DNA from: Megascapheus bottae | Taxonomy: Eukaryota; Chordata; Mammalia; Rodentia; Geomyidae | Reading direction: 5' to 3' | NCBI GenBank assembly: GCA_024803745.1 | Contig: JANJXV010000030.1 | Span: 887,001-951,000 of the forward strand | Length of the DNA: 64,000 nt | Shown here: one piece after another, positions 34,782-45,972 of the stretch | How the letters are laid out: each line of letters opens with the position of its first letter | How positions within the stretch are numbered: the stretch's first letter is position 1 | The notes under the pieces: generated by a model | What the model was told of the DNA's origin: nothing | Databases searched by the model: none | The model's input: only the letters and a program-made list of their open reading frames with translations | Translations under genes and position numbers: made by a program

Positions 34782-36852
34782 ATCCTGTTGATTCGTTTAA
34801 GAATCTGTCTTCTCTGTACATCTTCACATGAGGTCCCACGAGCCCGCAGGGTGACAGGGTCACATGGTCACTTGAGGGGAGGGGCACAGGTGGGAGTGGA
34901 CGCGTGGCGGTGTGGTGGGCGTCGAGGGAGGACAGGACCTGGAGGTTAAGAGGAGTGGGGCGGCTGCAGTGGCCCAGAGCGGCTGGCACACATGGCAGCC
35001 GGGTGTGGCTTCTGTCGTGGGAAAGGGACCGCCAGGGAGCGGCTCTGAATCTCAACTGCTGGCTGACTCACTCGTGCCACTGGGGGTCTGCTGCGGGCTC
35101 TGCCTGGCTGCGGTCCTGGCCGCACACCCCTTGGCATATTCAAAGCCAGCGGGCAGACAGGGCTCAGTGCCTGGTTTCACCTCATCCTCTCCGGCCTCCC
35201 TTCCCGGTGGACGCCCGGGGCATTGCACACGGGTCTGTGAACGCAGCCGGGAAGTTTGGGGGACGGAGATGACCCGGGGCTCTGCCCACCGCTGGGGAAG
35301 GTGCTCGGCGGGGTCTGGTCTTTTAAGGGTGTCCGCTCGCCCACAGGGCGGATCCTGCAGGACCTGGCCGGAGGGCCCCTCCCTTACCTGGCTCAGGGCT
35401 CTGACACCCCCAGAGCGGTGTGACCGTCTTTTCCTTTGGATTTTTTTCCTAGCAGGAATCTTGCCATCCATCAGTAGAACTTGAAGAAAAATGTGGAGCC
35501 ATCGGCACCGCTGCGGGTTCTGGTGTGAAAGGAATTCCCAGACCCACGCCACGGTTCCGTCCTGCTCCCCAGCGGACAGACCGCACTGCGGGGACTTCAC
35601 GGCCGGCATAGCCAGGGTTGTTTCGCACGCAGCATCTCTCTAGTGTTAGAAATTCAGAATTTGCACGTATGGATGGGAGCTGCTCGGAGCCCGCTTCAGA
35701 GCAGGCTGGCGTGGGGGCGGAGCCGGGCCATGTGGCCCTGCCGTGGGGGCTAGAGTGCCATCAGAACCAACAGCATTTCACTCTCTCCTTTTCAATCCCT
35801 AACCTCGTACACGCTGTGTGAGCCAGCCCCCTACACCTCGAGGGCGCCGTGTCTCGTGGCCCATGGTGAGGGTTGTCATTCTCAAGTGCTTTGGAGGGTG
35901 GCGGCGGTGATCTGTGCATCCTGTAGCTTTTCAGTTACCAAGTCACGACTTGGCCCTCTTTCGCTAAGGGCACCGCCCGTCCCTTAATTCACAGAGGTGA
36001 CGTGTGGAGGATTTTGCTATTTTGATCTTTACAGGTGTCTGACTCTGAGAATTCCTTTTCTCGTGGTGTGTATGAACAGTTAAAATGGCTTTGAATAGTC
36101 AGAGGTCTGTTCTCAAAAGTATTCAGACTCATTTTACATTTCCTCTCTCGCTTGTTATAACCTTAAGCCTTTGGCCTTGCTTATTAAACTTGGCAGGATA
36201 TTTGACTTAGTTATTTTCATATTGTTCGGTGTCGATTCTTAAAAACAGACATTCTGTTCTTCACCATTTCCTGTCCTGGCCTCACTGGGGTTTGGGCTGT
36301 TATTAGAAAGTCACCTGGGAGTGGTGGGCGGGGGCCCCAGCTCGGCAGCGGGCATGAGGGCCGTGGGGCAGCCCAGCCTGCCTCTGGCTCCTGCAGGGTC
36401 ACGAGCTCACAGAGGCCGCGGTCCGCCTGGGTGCTGCTCTCCTGTTTGGAAAGTTTCCTTCTAGGGAGCCACACTTGTGGGAGGCAGAGGAGGAGGCTGG
36501 GGAGGAGCAGAGCCCCTCCAAGCCGAGCTGCGGGCAGGGCAGGGGCCGGGATGGCCCCTGGGAGCGGAGATCGCCACAGCGGGACAGAACCCAGGCTTCC
36601 GAACGCTCACAGGCCGGGACAAGGATTCCTGACGCGCGGGTCCACCACGGCCCTGGAGGAAGCCAGGGTGGCCTCTGCCGAGGCGTCAGCCTGTAACCAC
36701 ATGTGACTGGTGCAGAAAGTCAGAGCTGTTGTGAGTAGCCAGGGCAAGGGGCCCTGGCCTGGCTGTCCAGAGCATCCAGAGCATGGAGGCACGGCCATCG
36801 TCGGCTGACGCGAGCAGGAAGCAGAGAGGACCCTGTGGAAGTGAAGCTCTGA
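34782..36852. other. Unique DNA with AT-rich island
   Basis: GC-rich to about 35860, with opposing frames of up to 190 codons and no recognisable domain. Positions 35980-36250 are AT-rich (separate entry). Positions 36470-36680 are again GC-rich. No gene was recognised. Confidence 0.4.
35980..36250. other. AT-rich unique segment, possible conserved non-coding element
   Basis: About 270 bases including 'ttgatctttacaggtgtc', 'gaacagttaaaatggctttg' and 'cttgcttattaaacttgg'. No repeat family fits. It has the look of an ancient single-copy element inside GC-rich DNA. Confidence 0.3.
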
Positions 36853-37054
36853 GGGCCCTGGTGTGTGGTGCAAGCTTGTGGTCCCACCCAGCTAGGGGCA
36901 GGGAGATCCAGGATCACAGTTCTAAGCCAGCCTGGACCAAGTTAGTGTGAGGCCCAATCTGAAAAACAAAGAGCCAAAGGACACGGTGTTGGCTCAAGAG
37001 GCAAGCACTTGCCTACAGGCATAAGACCCTGAATTCCAATCCCAGTACTGAAAA
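36853..37054 (+). mobile_element. Composite SINE
   Basis: B1/7SL-like head ('gtgtggtgcaagcttgtggt', 'taagccagcctggaccaag') followed by a tRNA-related tail ('gtgttggctcaagaggcaag', 'gaccctgaattccaatccca'). It ends four bases before the next composite SINE in the same orientation. Confidence 0.83.
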
Positions 37055-37058
37055 CCAA

Positions 37059-37296
37059 GCCAGGCGCCAGACTCACCTGTAATCCTAGACACTCAGAAGT
37101 CCAACATCTGAGGATCTCAGTTCAAAGCCAGCCTGGGAGTCTTATCTCCAACTAACCACCAGAAAGCCAGAAGTGGTGCTGTGGTTCAAAGTGGTAGAGC
37201 CTAGCCTTGCATGAAGGAGATTTGGACAGTACCTGGGCTCTGAGTTCAAGCCCAATGACTGGCCAAAAAAACAAAAATCAACAACAAAAAAAAATC
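37059..37296 (+). mobile_element. Composite SINE, best-preserved copy
   Basis: The clearest full example in the window. Head 'gccaggcgccagactcacct' and 'gtaatcctagacactcagaa', linker 'gtcttatctccaactaacca', Geo-type tail 'gtgctgtggttcaaagtggt' and 'ctctgagttcaagcccaatg', then an A-rich tail. It continues into a TG microsatellite. It serves as the reference for the other composites here. Confidence 0.92.
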
Positions 37297-37301
37297 CCAA
37301 A

Positions 37302-37326
37302 CGTGTGTGTGTGTGTGTGTGTGTGT
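37302..37326. repeat. (TG)n microsatellite at a SINE tail
   Basis: About 25 bases of TG after the A-rich end of the composite SINE, followed by a short TATA-rich run (37339-37351). Confidence 0.93.
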
Positions 37327-39242
37327 AAATAACAGTGTATTATATATATAAAAGATACTTTATTGAAGGTTTTCCTTCTCTTTGTCTTCTGGAGGAGTCT
37401 GATAGCCCTTGCTGAGTGGGCTGAGACCACAGGGAGAATGAAGAGAGTCTGGGCAGTTTAGACCCAGGGTATCTCCCCCTCCCCAATTGTGTGTGTGGCT
37501 GGGTGGATGTCAGCCAGGCTTCCCTGTGGGGGGAGGCCGGCTGCACTGGGTCACTGCTGGGACAAATGCAGACAGCATCTTTGGCTTCCTGGGTAGTGGC
37601 ACGTGGACTTGAGTGGCCCTGAGACAGGAAGCCGAGTCTTTGTGCTCGGCGGGGCTTCCTAAGCAAACGCAAGCCCTGGTTAGGGATTCAAAGAGCCTGC
37701 CGGAATCTCCTGGCCAAACCCCAGCAGCTTGTGTTTTCATTTCTGAGCAAAGACACGTCGCTAAGTGTGGCTGAAAGAAACAGCCTGCTACCACGGTGAG
37801 GGCCAAGACGCTTCCTTTGATTCTATTAAGTATTCTGCCAGGCCTCCTGGGTGCGCGGCACGGGATGTGGATGGTGCAGGCCCCCACCCCCCATCGCAGC
37901 CCGCTGCTGTGGCTGTCCATTCCTCCAGGGAGCCCTGGGCTGCGTGGCCTGTGTGGGAGATCCCGCTGGTGTGAGTCAGGGGACTGGGCTGGGCCAGGCT
38001 GGCGGCCCAGCTCATCGCTGCCTCTGTGTCCTGCTTGCCGTCTCTGTTGCGCCTGCGGCCGCGGTGACACACAGCTTGGCACGGCCACCCCGTCCTCGGC
38101 AGAGCCCTGGGCGTCTGGAACCGTGGTTGAACGCTACCCAGGGAAGTACGGCGGGGAGGGTCTCACCCTGAGTGCAGGGGTGCAGCCAGCGGCCAGGCGG
38201 GGCCCCTGCAGTGACCCTCAGTGCAGCAACCACTCCACGTTCTAGACGTTCCCACCGAGGCTGGGGCCGTGAGCAGGACTTTCTCCTCAGGCTCCATCAG
38301 AGGGAGTGGCAGATGGCCGTGGCCGGGAACCCCTGCAGGAGTCTGCTCCCTCTGCTCGTTGGAATGCGTGGTGCCCGGTTGATGGCACGCCAAGCCCTAT
38401 GCACATCCAGGCCCGGGCCTGCAGGGCTCTTTCCAGAGTCCATGTGCGCTTTGCAGCTGGGACGGGCAGGGGAGGGAGCGCAGGGAGAGCGCGCTGCCTT
38501 CTGCACCCTCAGGGGCCTCTGGTGAGACCAGGGCCCTGGCAGCGACTCCGGGGGCTCCCTCAGCACCCCGGCTGGGCCTGCAGAGCCAGAGCCACCGTTT
38601 AAGGCTGTGGGCCTTGGGGATGACCCCGGGGGGGTGGCCCTGGCATCCTCTTGGCTCCACCCTGACTTCAGGCAGGCAGGGGAAAAGCTGAGCCAGCTGG
38701 GCAGCCCACAGAGCTCGAGATGCGGGGCCTGGTCGTGCCCAGCTCCCGGGGTGTGCTGGCCCTGGCGGATGTAGTGCAGATGCAGACACGGGCATTGAGT
38801 TCCTCAGCGAAGGCTCCGGTCCACCTTGCATGGCTCCCTTCCCAACGCCCAGCCTTCCTCCCCGGGGTGTGGCCTGGCCTGGTTCTCCTTCAGCTTCCTC
38901 CCATGGCTGGCGCCTGCTCTGCTGCCTCCCCACTCTCCCTCCTAAGAGCTCGCCAGCCATCACGGCAGCCAGGTGAGGCCTGGGGGTGCACTGGCCGGAC
39001 GGTGTCTGCAGGCGTGTGGCTGGGGGCCTGGCCATGGTTGTGGAAGGGAGGAGGGGGAGGAGGAGAGGAAGAGCCCTCTTTGGGGTCTGAGCATCTGGTC
39101 AGGAGAGAGTCGTGTCCCCCACCCAGGGCGCTTTACCTCTCCCCGTCCACACCGCAGACAGGCGTGGGAGGCATCGCAATGTGTGCTGTGCAGGAGAAGC
39201 TTACATTTCTACCTCTGAACACAAACAAAGACTAGAGGTTTA
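37327..39242. other. Unique GC-rich DNA, no gene seen
   Basis: About 1.9 kb with many opposing open frames (up to 212 codons at 38397-39035 on the minus strand). None shows domain-like sequence, and flanking splice signals are not convincing. A purine-rich patch lies at 39040-39075. Confidence 0.4.
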
Positions 39243-39380
39243 GCTGCCACCAGCGGCTCCTGCCTGTCATCTGAGCTTCTCAGGAGGCTGAGATCTGAGG
39301 ATCACGGTTCAAAGCCAGCCCTGGCCCTTAGGCCCTGAAGCCCCAGGACGGGCACAAAAAACCTAACAAACAAAATACAT
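39243..39380 (+). mobile_element. Composite SINE with internal deletion
   Basis: Head 'ctgccaccagcggctcctgc', 'ggaggctgagatctgaggat' and 'ggttcaaagccagcc' jumps directly to the 3' end 'ggccctgaagccccaggac' and an A-rich tail. The linker and A-box part of the tail are missing. Confidence 0.87.
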
Positions 39381-39678
39381 GGCCTTGTGATATGGGAACC
39401 TGTCCGTGCCCCATTTTGTATGCCCCCCACTCGCATTGCCTCACTCACGTCTGCTGAGCAGATCCTGAAGGATTATCCATGATAACATGGATAATGGAAG
39501 AAGCAGGAGGAAGAAGAGTAGGAAAAGCACAGTTTCTCTGACTGAGTGGTCTCGGGATCTCTCCCCAGCCCATCCCTGCCTCTGTCCAGCCTGCAGGCCC
39601 CATGGTGGGTGGTGCCCCTCTGTGGCCTGAGGAGGGGAGAGCTGGGAGTCTGCACACATGGGTGTGAGGCCTGGCCAG
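39381..39678. other. Unique DNA, no gene seen
   Basis: Balanced composition with a purine-rich patch at 39495-39520. No feature was recognised. Confidence 0.35.
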
Positions 39679-39744
39679 CAGGCGGGCAGGCGTGGAGGCA
39701 GGCGTGGAGGCAGGCGTGGAGGCAGGCAGGCAGGCAGGCAGGCA
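39679..39744. repeat. 12-bp repeat grading into (CAGG)n
   Basis: Three copies of 'caggcgtggagg' followed by about five copies of CAGG. The tetramer looks like the core from which the 12-mer was built. Confidence 0.93.
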
Positions 39745-41364
39745 CGGCTGGGTGGCAGGAGAGAGCAGCGAGGGACAGGGTGAGCCTGAGCCTTCTTAGA
39801 CTCGTCTGTGAGGAAGATGGGGCAGGGTGGGTGGCTGTGAGGTTCCCGCAGGCTCTGGGCTCTGGGAGCTATGGCTGGGCTGACATCCTGGGTGGGTCTG
39901 ACCCTCTTCCCAAATCCTTGCCATGAATTGCAGTGTGATGCAGTTAGGTCGAAAGCGCTCTGGCCAGGTGGCCAGGTGGCTGCAGTGACCCTGTTGCAAT
40001 GCAACCTTGCTTCCTGCCACAGTATGTTTATCTGATACCAGCCTAAGGACATTACGATGAATAGCTTATTTTATCTCTGTCTCACACTCTCTTTCTCTGG
40101 GGTCTTATTTTAGAAAAGCCCTTTTGCCCCATGTTTCTGTTATAAGAGCTTTGCAAGATGAAAGGCCAGAAAGTGACCCTTTAAACCTGACAGCTGACCC
40201 TAGAGTGTCACCAACTGTGACAAGAGAATCTGAGACCCGGAGCTTACTCAAATTCCAATTCCATAGAGATTTCAAAAATAAAGTGGGTTGGGGTGGGAAA
40301 GAGTAAGCTTGCTGGACCTAAGCCCAGAGCCAGAGGCATCCTCTGGCCCAAATATTAAAAATAGAGAATAATAGCATCTTGCTGGGGAAAGTCTTTTTAT
40401 GGGAGCTCTTCCCCAGCTTCCTGGTTCGGCTTGGCCAACCCAGGGATTTGCCCGTTCAGCCCTCGAGCATGGGCCGATGGGAACGGCCCTCATCAGACTG
40501 GCCCAGGGAGTTTGAGGCTGTGGTAGGTGCCTCCCTGGAGGCAGGGAGGGAAACAGACCTGACACAGCTGGGGGAGGCGGGGGGAGGATGGGGTGGCTGG
40601 GGTGAGTAGAATCCCTTCCAGGTGGCTTCTGTTTCCTGAAGAGCCCAGCTCTGTTACAGCACTGTCCGGCCTGGGTCTTCACTGGCCCGTGTTAAGGTGC
40701 CCAGCCCAGCCCACTGGCCTCCCCCAGGCCTGCGCAGCCAGTGCCCAGCGCAGCAGCTGGGCCCATCTGTCTCTTCCTCAGGGCTGAGTGAGCAGCCAGT
40801 CCGCCCCTGGGCACTGAGGTGCCAGGCTAGAACTGAGCCCAGCTAAACGAGAATAGCGTCAGGTGGTGTCATTCCTTACCCCGGGACAGGCCAGGGAGGC
40901 GTGAGCCAGATCCTTCCAACCCGCGGGGGCCCTGGGGCCAAGCCCAGGGCGTCGTGAGCATGAGGCTGTTCCCAGCAGAGCCTAAACAACGGCTTCGTCA
41001 GCAGCCAAGAAGCAGGTGAGGAAGCTTACCGGGAAAGCTCATTGCACCCGCACGCATTCACCGCGTAAATTTCCCTCTAGGTTCACAGCCGTCTTTGGTT
41101 AGGCCAACTGTCTTCAATGAGTCAGTTCTGGGAAGGAGAGGCTCTACTGCTTTGTGTGCTGGCCCACACGTTGTTTGAGAGGCTCTGGGACAAGGTAAGT
41201 GCCTCTACATTCCCACTGGAATCCAGGCAGATCCAGGTTCAAACCTGGGTCTACCATGTAGCAGGGACATGTTGAACTCTCTATTTCTGTCCCTGTAAAA
41301 TGGAGCCAAGCTGAATAAATCATTTAGCCTGGGGCCTAGCTTTATAAGGCCTTGAAAATCTCCA
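39745..41364. other. Unique DNA, no gene seen
   Basis: About 1.6 kb. Positions 40040-40380 are AT-leaning, with AATAAA at 40277 preceded 170 bases upstream by the acceptor-like 'tcttattttag' (40104-40114). This could be a 3'-exon-like arrangement but is weak. The rest is GC-rich without recognised features. Confidence 0.4.
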
Positions 41365-41453
41365 TCTCCTCCTCCTCCTCCTCCTCCTCCTCCTCCTCCT
41401 CCTCCTCCTCCTCCTCCTCCTCCTCCTCTCATCATCACCATCACCACCAGCAG
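41365..41453. repeat. (TCC)n microsatellite with ATC/ACC tail
   Basis: About 65 bases of nearly pure TCC, then 'atcatcaccatcaccacc'. Polypyrimidine on the plus strand, so triplex formation is possible. A minus-strand frame across it gives a glycine run that is a repeat artefact. Confidence 0.96.
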
Positions 41454-42027
41454 TACCTCCTCTGCAGGCTCAGGCCCTGCGATGACAGGTAAGGCTGGGT
41501 GTTTTCTGGGCGTCTCGTTTCCTGGCTGCCCTCTGAGGACGGCTCCTCTGCCCCTGGTGCAGCTCATGGCGTCTCTAATCACAGGCTTGGCGTTAGCGTC
41601 TTGGCTCCCAGGTCAGGTGTTTTTGTTCCCAGCCTCCATCTTGAGTTTGATGGTGACAGTTAGTAAGCGACTGGAGAAGAGAGGCCAGGGAGGAAGGAGA
41701 CCAGGGGACCGGGTTCATATGGGCTCTGTGGTGGCCTCGGGCAGCCCCGCCCTGGCTCTCCTAGCCCTCTGCCCCACGCAGGTAGTGGTGTGGGCCTCTC
41801 TGCAGGTTGTAGAGCCCAGGCTGGCCCCTGTGGTGGCCCTGTGGTGGCATTGCCTCTCTTTCTCCACAAGAACGTGTGGCTGAGGCAGGCGCCTGGGATG
41901 GTGGTCAGAGCTGTGGGCCGGCGGCCTGGCCGGCGGCTCTACCCAGGGAGGAGCGGGGGAGCCTGGCTTGGCTGGTGTCCTCCAGGCTCCCGCTCCTCTC
42001 TGGGCCCACCATTCCATCTCAGGCGGT
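41454..42027. other. Unique GC-rich DNA, no gene seen
   Basis: GC-rich sequence with opposing open frames of about 130-148 codons. No recognised domain, repeat or RNA. Confidence 0.4.
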
Positions 42028-42211
42028 GGCTGGACGTGGTGGTGGTACCTGTCCTTTCCGATAGGGAGCGGGGGAGATACATAAAGAGCCCAAACCCCGT
42101 AAAAGCAAGACCCGTTCTCTAAAGTAACTCGAGTAGAAACCGTGGTGGCATGGTGTAACATCTGTCCTCAAGTACAAAGCCCTGAGCGCCAATCCCAGCA
42201 CGACTAAAAAA
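42028..42211 (+). mobile_element. Degraded SINE sequence
   Basis: A possible B1-like piece starts at 'tggacgtggtggtggtacct'. A clearer tRNA-related monomer follows at 42140-42211, with 'catctgtcctcaagtacaaa', 'gccctgagcgccaatcccag' and an A-rich end. They may be one old composite insertion. Confidence 0.55.
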
Positions 42212-42666
42212 CATCATAAATACAGGGACAGAGACTGGCCAGGAACCACTGGGAGGCCTGAGGGGTCCAGGGCCCCTGGGCCTCCACCGCAGGCCCTGCC
42301 TCCCACACGGACCAGCAGAGGGCGCTGCCGGGGTGGCTGGAGGCAGGACTGGAGGACTGGCTTTCCAGATGCCTGGGAGCTGAGGGCACAGCGGGGATGT
42401 TTACAATGCCCGCCGGGCTGAGGATGATTCACGGCGTTGGAGAATTGAGAGCTGGTTTGGAAACAGCTGCCACATAGCTGATAACATTAGAAATAGCTCT
42501 GGCTTCCTGAGAAATGCGCTGCTTATTTTAAGAGGACGAGAGTGGCTTGACTTTGTCCTGCTGGCGTTTTCCATCTCCCAGGCACAGGGCCAGCAGCCTT
42601 GGGGAAAGGCCAGTCTGTCAGAAGGGTGACTGTCCACAGCCCCAGGGGACCAGGGTTTGTGGGCCA
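42212..42666. other. Unique DNA, AT-leaning in the middle
   Basis: Positions 42420-42550 are less GC-rich than their flanks ('gctgataacattagaaatag') and look like single-copy sequence. No gene was recognised. Confidence 0.35.
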
Positions 42667-43150
42667 GAGTGCACGGGGGACGGTCTGGAGCTCTGGGACT
42701 GGACGGGGGTCGGTCTGGAGCTCTGGGAGTGCACGGGGGACGGTCTGGAGCTCTGGGAGTGCACGGGGGACGGTCTGGAGCTCTGGGAGTGCACGGGGGA
42801 CGGTCTGGAGCTCTGGGAGTGCACGGGGGACGGTCTGGAGCTCTGGGAGTGCACGGGGGACGGTCTGGAGCTCTGGGAGTGCACGGGGGACGGTCTGGAG
42901 CTCTGGGACTGGACGGGGGTCGGTCTGGAGCTCTGGGAGTGCACGGGGGACGGTCTGGAGCTCTGGGAGTGCACGGGGGACGGTCTGGAGCTCTGGGAGT
43001 GGACGGGGGACGGTCTGGAGCTCTGGGAGTGCATGGGGGACGGTCTGGAGCTCTGGGAGTGGATGGGGGATGATCTGGAGCTCTGAGTGGGGTTGGGGGA
43101 CCGTCTGGACCTCTGGGAGTGGATGGGGGTGATCTGCAGCTCTGGGTGGG
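42667..43150. repeat. 30-bp minisatellite, about 16 copies, with higher-order period
   Basis: Units of exactly 30 bases, 'gagtgcacgggggacggtct' plus 'ggagctctgg'. A distinct variant with 'gactggacgggggtcgg' occurs at two copies 240 bases (8 units) apart, at about 42697 and 42937 minus 30. Copies decay toward the right edge. Because 30 is a multiple of three, the plus and minus strands stay open for up to 179 codons as a ten-residue repeat; nothing suggests it is translated. Confidence 0.97.
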
Positions 43151-43287
43151 GACTAGGCCACGGGGTGAGAGGGTGGGTTCTGCTTCTCCAACAGAAGGGC
43201 AGGCTTCAGACCGCCGGCTCCCGGGCAGGGGAGGGGGAAGTTAGAAGGCCGGCCTGTGCCTACTTCTTGATGTAATAGAGGAGGAGG
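43151..43287. other. Short unique spacer
   Basis: No feature was recognised. Confidence 0.35.
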
Positions 43288-43519
43288 AAGGAGTGGTATT
43301 GCATATCTGCAGTGCCAGCCGTACGAAGGTGGAGGTGGGGGCAGTCTGGCAGGAAGTTCTAGAGATCTCATATCAACACGCAGGCCTGCGCCATCTAGCA
43401 CACAGAAGTGGGGTGGCCTGTTATCTCCAATGAACCGCAAAAAAAGCTTGGTGTGGCTCTGTGGCTCAGGAGATAGAGCCTGAGCGCAGGCCCTGAGTTC
43501 AAGCCCCAGGCCCGGCAGG
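43288..43519 (+). mobile_element. Composite SINE, diverged
   Basis: Diverged B1/7SL-like head around 43293-43370, linker 'ttatctccaatgaaccgcaa', then a well-kept Geo-type tail with 'gtggctctgtggctcaggag' and 'gccctgagttcaagccccag'. Confidence 0.8.
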
Positions 43520-43598
43520 GGGAGGGTTAGGCCCGTGTTTGCCTCTCATGATTTGTCTAAGGAGGACAGTGACCTGAAAAAAATAACTAAAGCAAAAA

Positions 43599-43679
43599 GA
43601 GCTGGCAGCGTGGCTCAAACAGCAAAGTAGCAGCCTCGCAAGTGTGAGGCCCTGAATTTAAACTCCAGTACAAAAAAAG
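43599..43679 (+). mobile_element. ID-like SINE monomer
   Basis: A single tRNA-related monomer, 'agctggcagcgtggctcaaa', 'gcaagtgtgaggccctgaat', ending in an A7 tail. It runs into a purine-rich tract. Confidence 0.82.
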
Positions 43680-43806
43680 AGAGGAAGAAAGGTGAAAGAG
43701 AAGAAAGTGGAAGAGAGAGAGAGAAAGAGGGAAATTGTGTTTACAGAGTGATGGGCCAAGGAACGAAAGAGGGAGGGAGGGAGGGAGGGAGGGAGGGAGG
43801 AAGGAG
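43680..43806. repeat. Purine-rich tract with (GGGA)n
   Basis: GA/AAGA-rich sequence at 43680-43735 follows a SINE tail, and a nearly pure GGGA run lies at 43767-43802. The two are separated by about 30 mixed bases. Confidence 0.92.
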
Positions 43807-45249
43807 CTGAGGTCCTCCTGACTGGAGGACCTGTGGCTGACTGCTCGGGGCTGGGGTCCCCTGCAGGGTGAGTTGTGTGCAGTCACCGGCTGGCATGGTG
43901 GCATGCCCAAGGTCACTGGAATATGAAATATTTAAATCAGGCTTTGGACTGCAGTTCTGAACGTGACTTCACAGCAAGTTTAGCTGTGTGGCTTTGGTTA
44001 AGTGGAGGTTATGCTAAGCCTTAATTCAATTTCTGATGGCTAAATGTGGGCACACAGTGACCAGGAGAGAAATTCAAACCAGCATTGTCCAGCAAGCGGG
44101 GCTTCAGGGTGAGCAGTTAGGTTGCTGAAATCCCGAGGGAACCGTGCTCCAAACCTTTCCCGTGGACTGTCCAGTGTGTCCTGGCCACGCCCGGGCCTCC
44201 CGGCAGCCGCCTTGACTCTCGGGGCTGAGAACGCTATTTCTGGCTCAAAAACGGACAAATCCACACGACAGCTTAGGAATGTTGGGCAGATGTGTGGTTT
44301 TCAGAAAGGCCCCGAGGGCTCTTAATTGAATTTGTTTTGTGGACTGGGGACAAATGATAGCCCAGGAGGAAATAAAGGCTTCCTGCTTGCTCAGGTGGAA
44401 GGATGATAATACAGAGCATCAGTATCTTCCCGCGATTTCCTTCTTGAACAGTTGTGGAAACGCAGGGCTGCGTGCCACATCATTCGTTGTGTATTTGGCA
44501 TCATCACAGGCAGATGCGTTGGTTTTGCCCGGGGGACACGGCACGGGTGGCATGGCACGGGTGGCGATGGCACTGATAAATAAGACATAGACGGGAATGA
44601 TGTTCAGGCCCAATCTGGAGCTCAGAAAGGAGGTGGTGGGGAGGGGCGGCGAGGCCGGGACACCCCAGCGTGACGGGAGACGGGCCGGGGTGGGGGGCCA
44701 GAACTCCAGGAAGGAAAACTGTGGAGTTGGTACATTTGCTTGTATGGTCACGGCGTTGGTTCAGATGGCTGGCAGGTGGTGAGCGCCTAAACCACCCCTA
44801 ACCCACCCCCCTGGACCTCAGTCCGCTCCTCCCAGCCGTCTGGGCTCCAGGTCGAGTCACTCGTCTCCGTCCAGGACACTCATGTCCTGTGAGTGCTCCC
44901 CACACGTGAGCACCCCAAACTCAGCGCAACTTGGGGGGATCACTGTCTGAAGGGACGCACGCGTGCCTGGAGCCCTCACCCCACCCGGGCCGACAGAGCC
45001 AGGGTCATCGGGCTTCTGCTGGCGTTTCCTCTTGATAAGCTTGGACACGGTGAGTCTGGCCCAGTGGTGTCTGCTCTGTGTCACTCTCTTCCCCAGACTC
45101 AGAGGCAGGCCTGATAAACTGGAGATGTAAACTTCATCTCCACAAAGAATCCCAAGACATCTCTTTAGTCTGCCCTTTTTTTCTTACTTAGATCTTGAAT
45201 TCTCTAGGAATTCATTTAGGCGTAGCATCTGCAGTAAGGAAGGCAATTC
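43807..45249. other. Unique DNA, no gene seen
   Basis: Positions 43915-44050 are AT-leaning single-copy sequence ('ggaatatgaaatatttaaat'). Positions 45120-45240 are also AT-leaning. The middle is GC-rich with a G-rich patch at 44630-44700. No gene or repeat family was recognised. Confidence 0.4.
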
Positions 45250-45268
45250 TCCCCCCCCCCGCCCCCAC
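45250..45268. repeat. Poly-C-rich tract
   Basis: C11 then G then C5. Length is likely uncertain. Confidence 0.85.
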
Positions 45269-45481
45269 GCTCAGCTTTTCTCTCCCAAACCCCAGCGTCT
45301 CTTATTGAATAATTCATCTTTTCCTCAAAAGACTAATTGCGGAATTGTTGCCTTCATCAGTGAGTACTGTGTAACAGGAGCAGATCCACACAGCTCCGAA
45401 CACGCCCGAAGCCTGGGTGGCACCATCATTTCAGAACAGGAGGTGGCTGTCCACGCGGGGGACAGCCAGCAGGGCTGCCTG

Positions 45482-45570
45482 CGGGGCCGGGGGGCCGGGG
45501 GGCCGGGGGGCCCGGGGGCCCGGGGCCGGGTCTGCTGTCGTCCCGCCCGCGTCCGCCCCGCAGACCTCTC
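45482..45570. repeat. GGCC/GGGG repeat and CpG-dense block
   Basis: Positions 45482-45530 consist almost only of G and C, as repeated GGCC separated by runs of 4-6 G. At least four G runs of four or more make quadruplex formation likely on the plus strand. The following 40 bases are CpG-rich ('cgtcccgcccgcgtccgcc'). Its units resemble the GGGGCC hexanucleotide known from human C9orf72, but the spacing is irregular and the location unrelated as far as I can tell. Confidence 0.85.
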
Positions 45571-45769
45571 ATCTCACTCTGGTTTCGGTGGGTGGCCTAG
45601 CGCTTGCTGACCTCCTCTTGAGAACAGCTCCAGTCCCCCTGGCTGTGGGTCTCCCTGACTTGGTTCTCGCCTTAGCCAGGTGATTCTCTTCCCGAGTCCC
45701 ACAAAGGAAGCCAGGGCCATCGCCAGGGCGCCTGCTCTAGGTCCACGGAGCACAGCAGCGGTTGCTTCA
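45571..45769. other. Short unique segment
   Basis: GC-rich, no feature recognised. Confidence 0.35.
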
Positions 45770-45972
45770 GGTGCCGGGGAGACAGCGGCTTGAAGCCAGG
45801 GCCTTGCGCTCCCCCTCAGCGCGAGGCGGGGCCTCTACCACTTGAGCCCTACCTCTGCTTCCAGATTTTGCTGTGTGTTTGGAGACTTGGATTTGTCTGT
45901 CCTGGGCTGGCTTCCAGCTGTAACCCTCAGTCGCCCGCCTTGAGCAGCGAGGGTCAGCGGGCCGCTGATGCC
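45770..45972 (-). mobile_element. Composite SINE
   Basis: Minus-strand Geo-type tail (complement of 'ggcttgaagccagggccttg' and 'ctctaccacttgagccctac'), linker, and B1/7SL-like head (complement of 'ctgggctggcttccagctgt'). CpG content is unusually high for an old SINE. Confidence 0.82.

Noticed and set aside
42547..43132. Plus-strand frames of 177-179 codons with ten-residue repeats
   Set aside because: They overlap in different frames and on both strands across the 30-bp array, so openness is a by-product of repetition.
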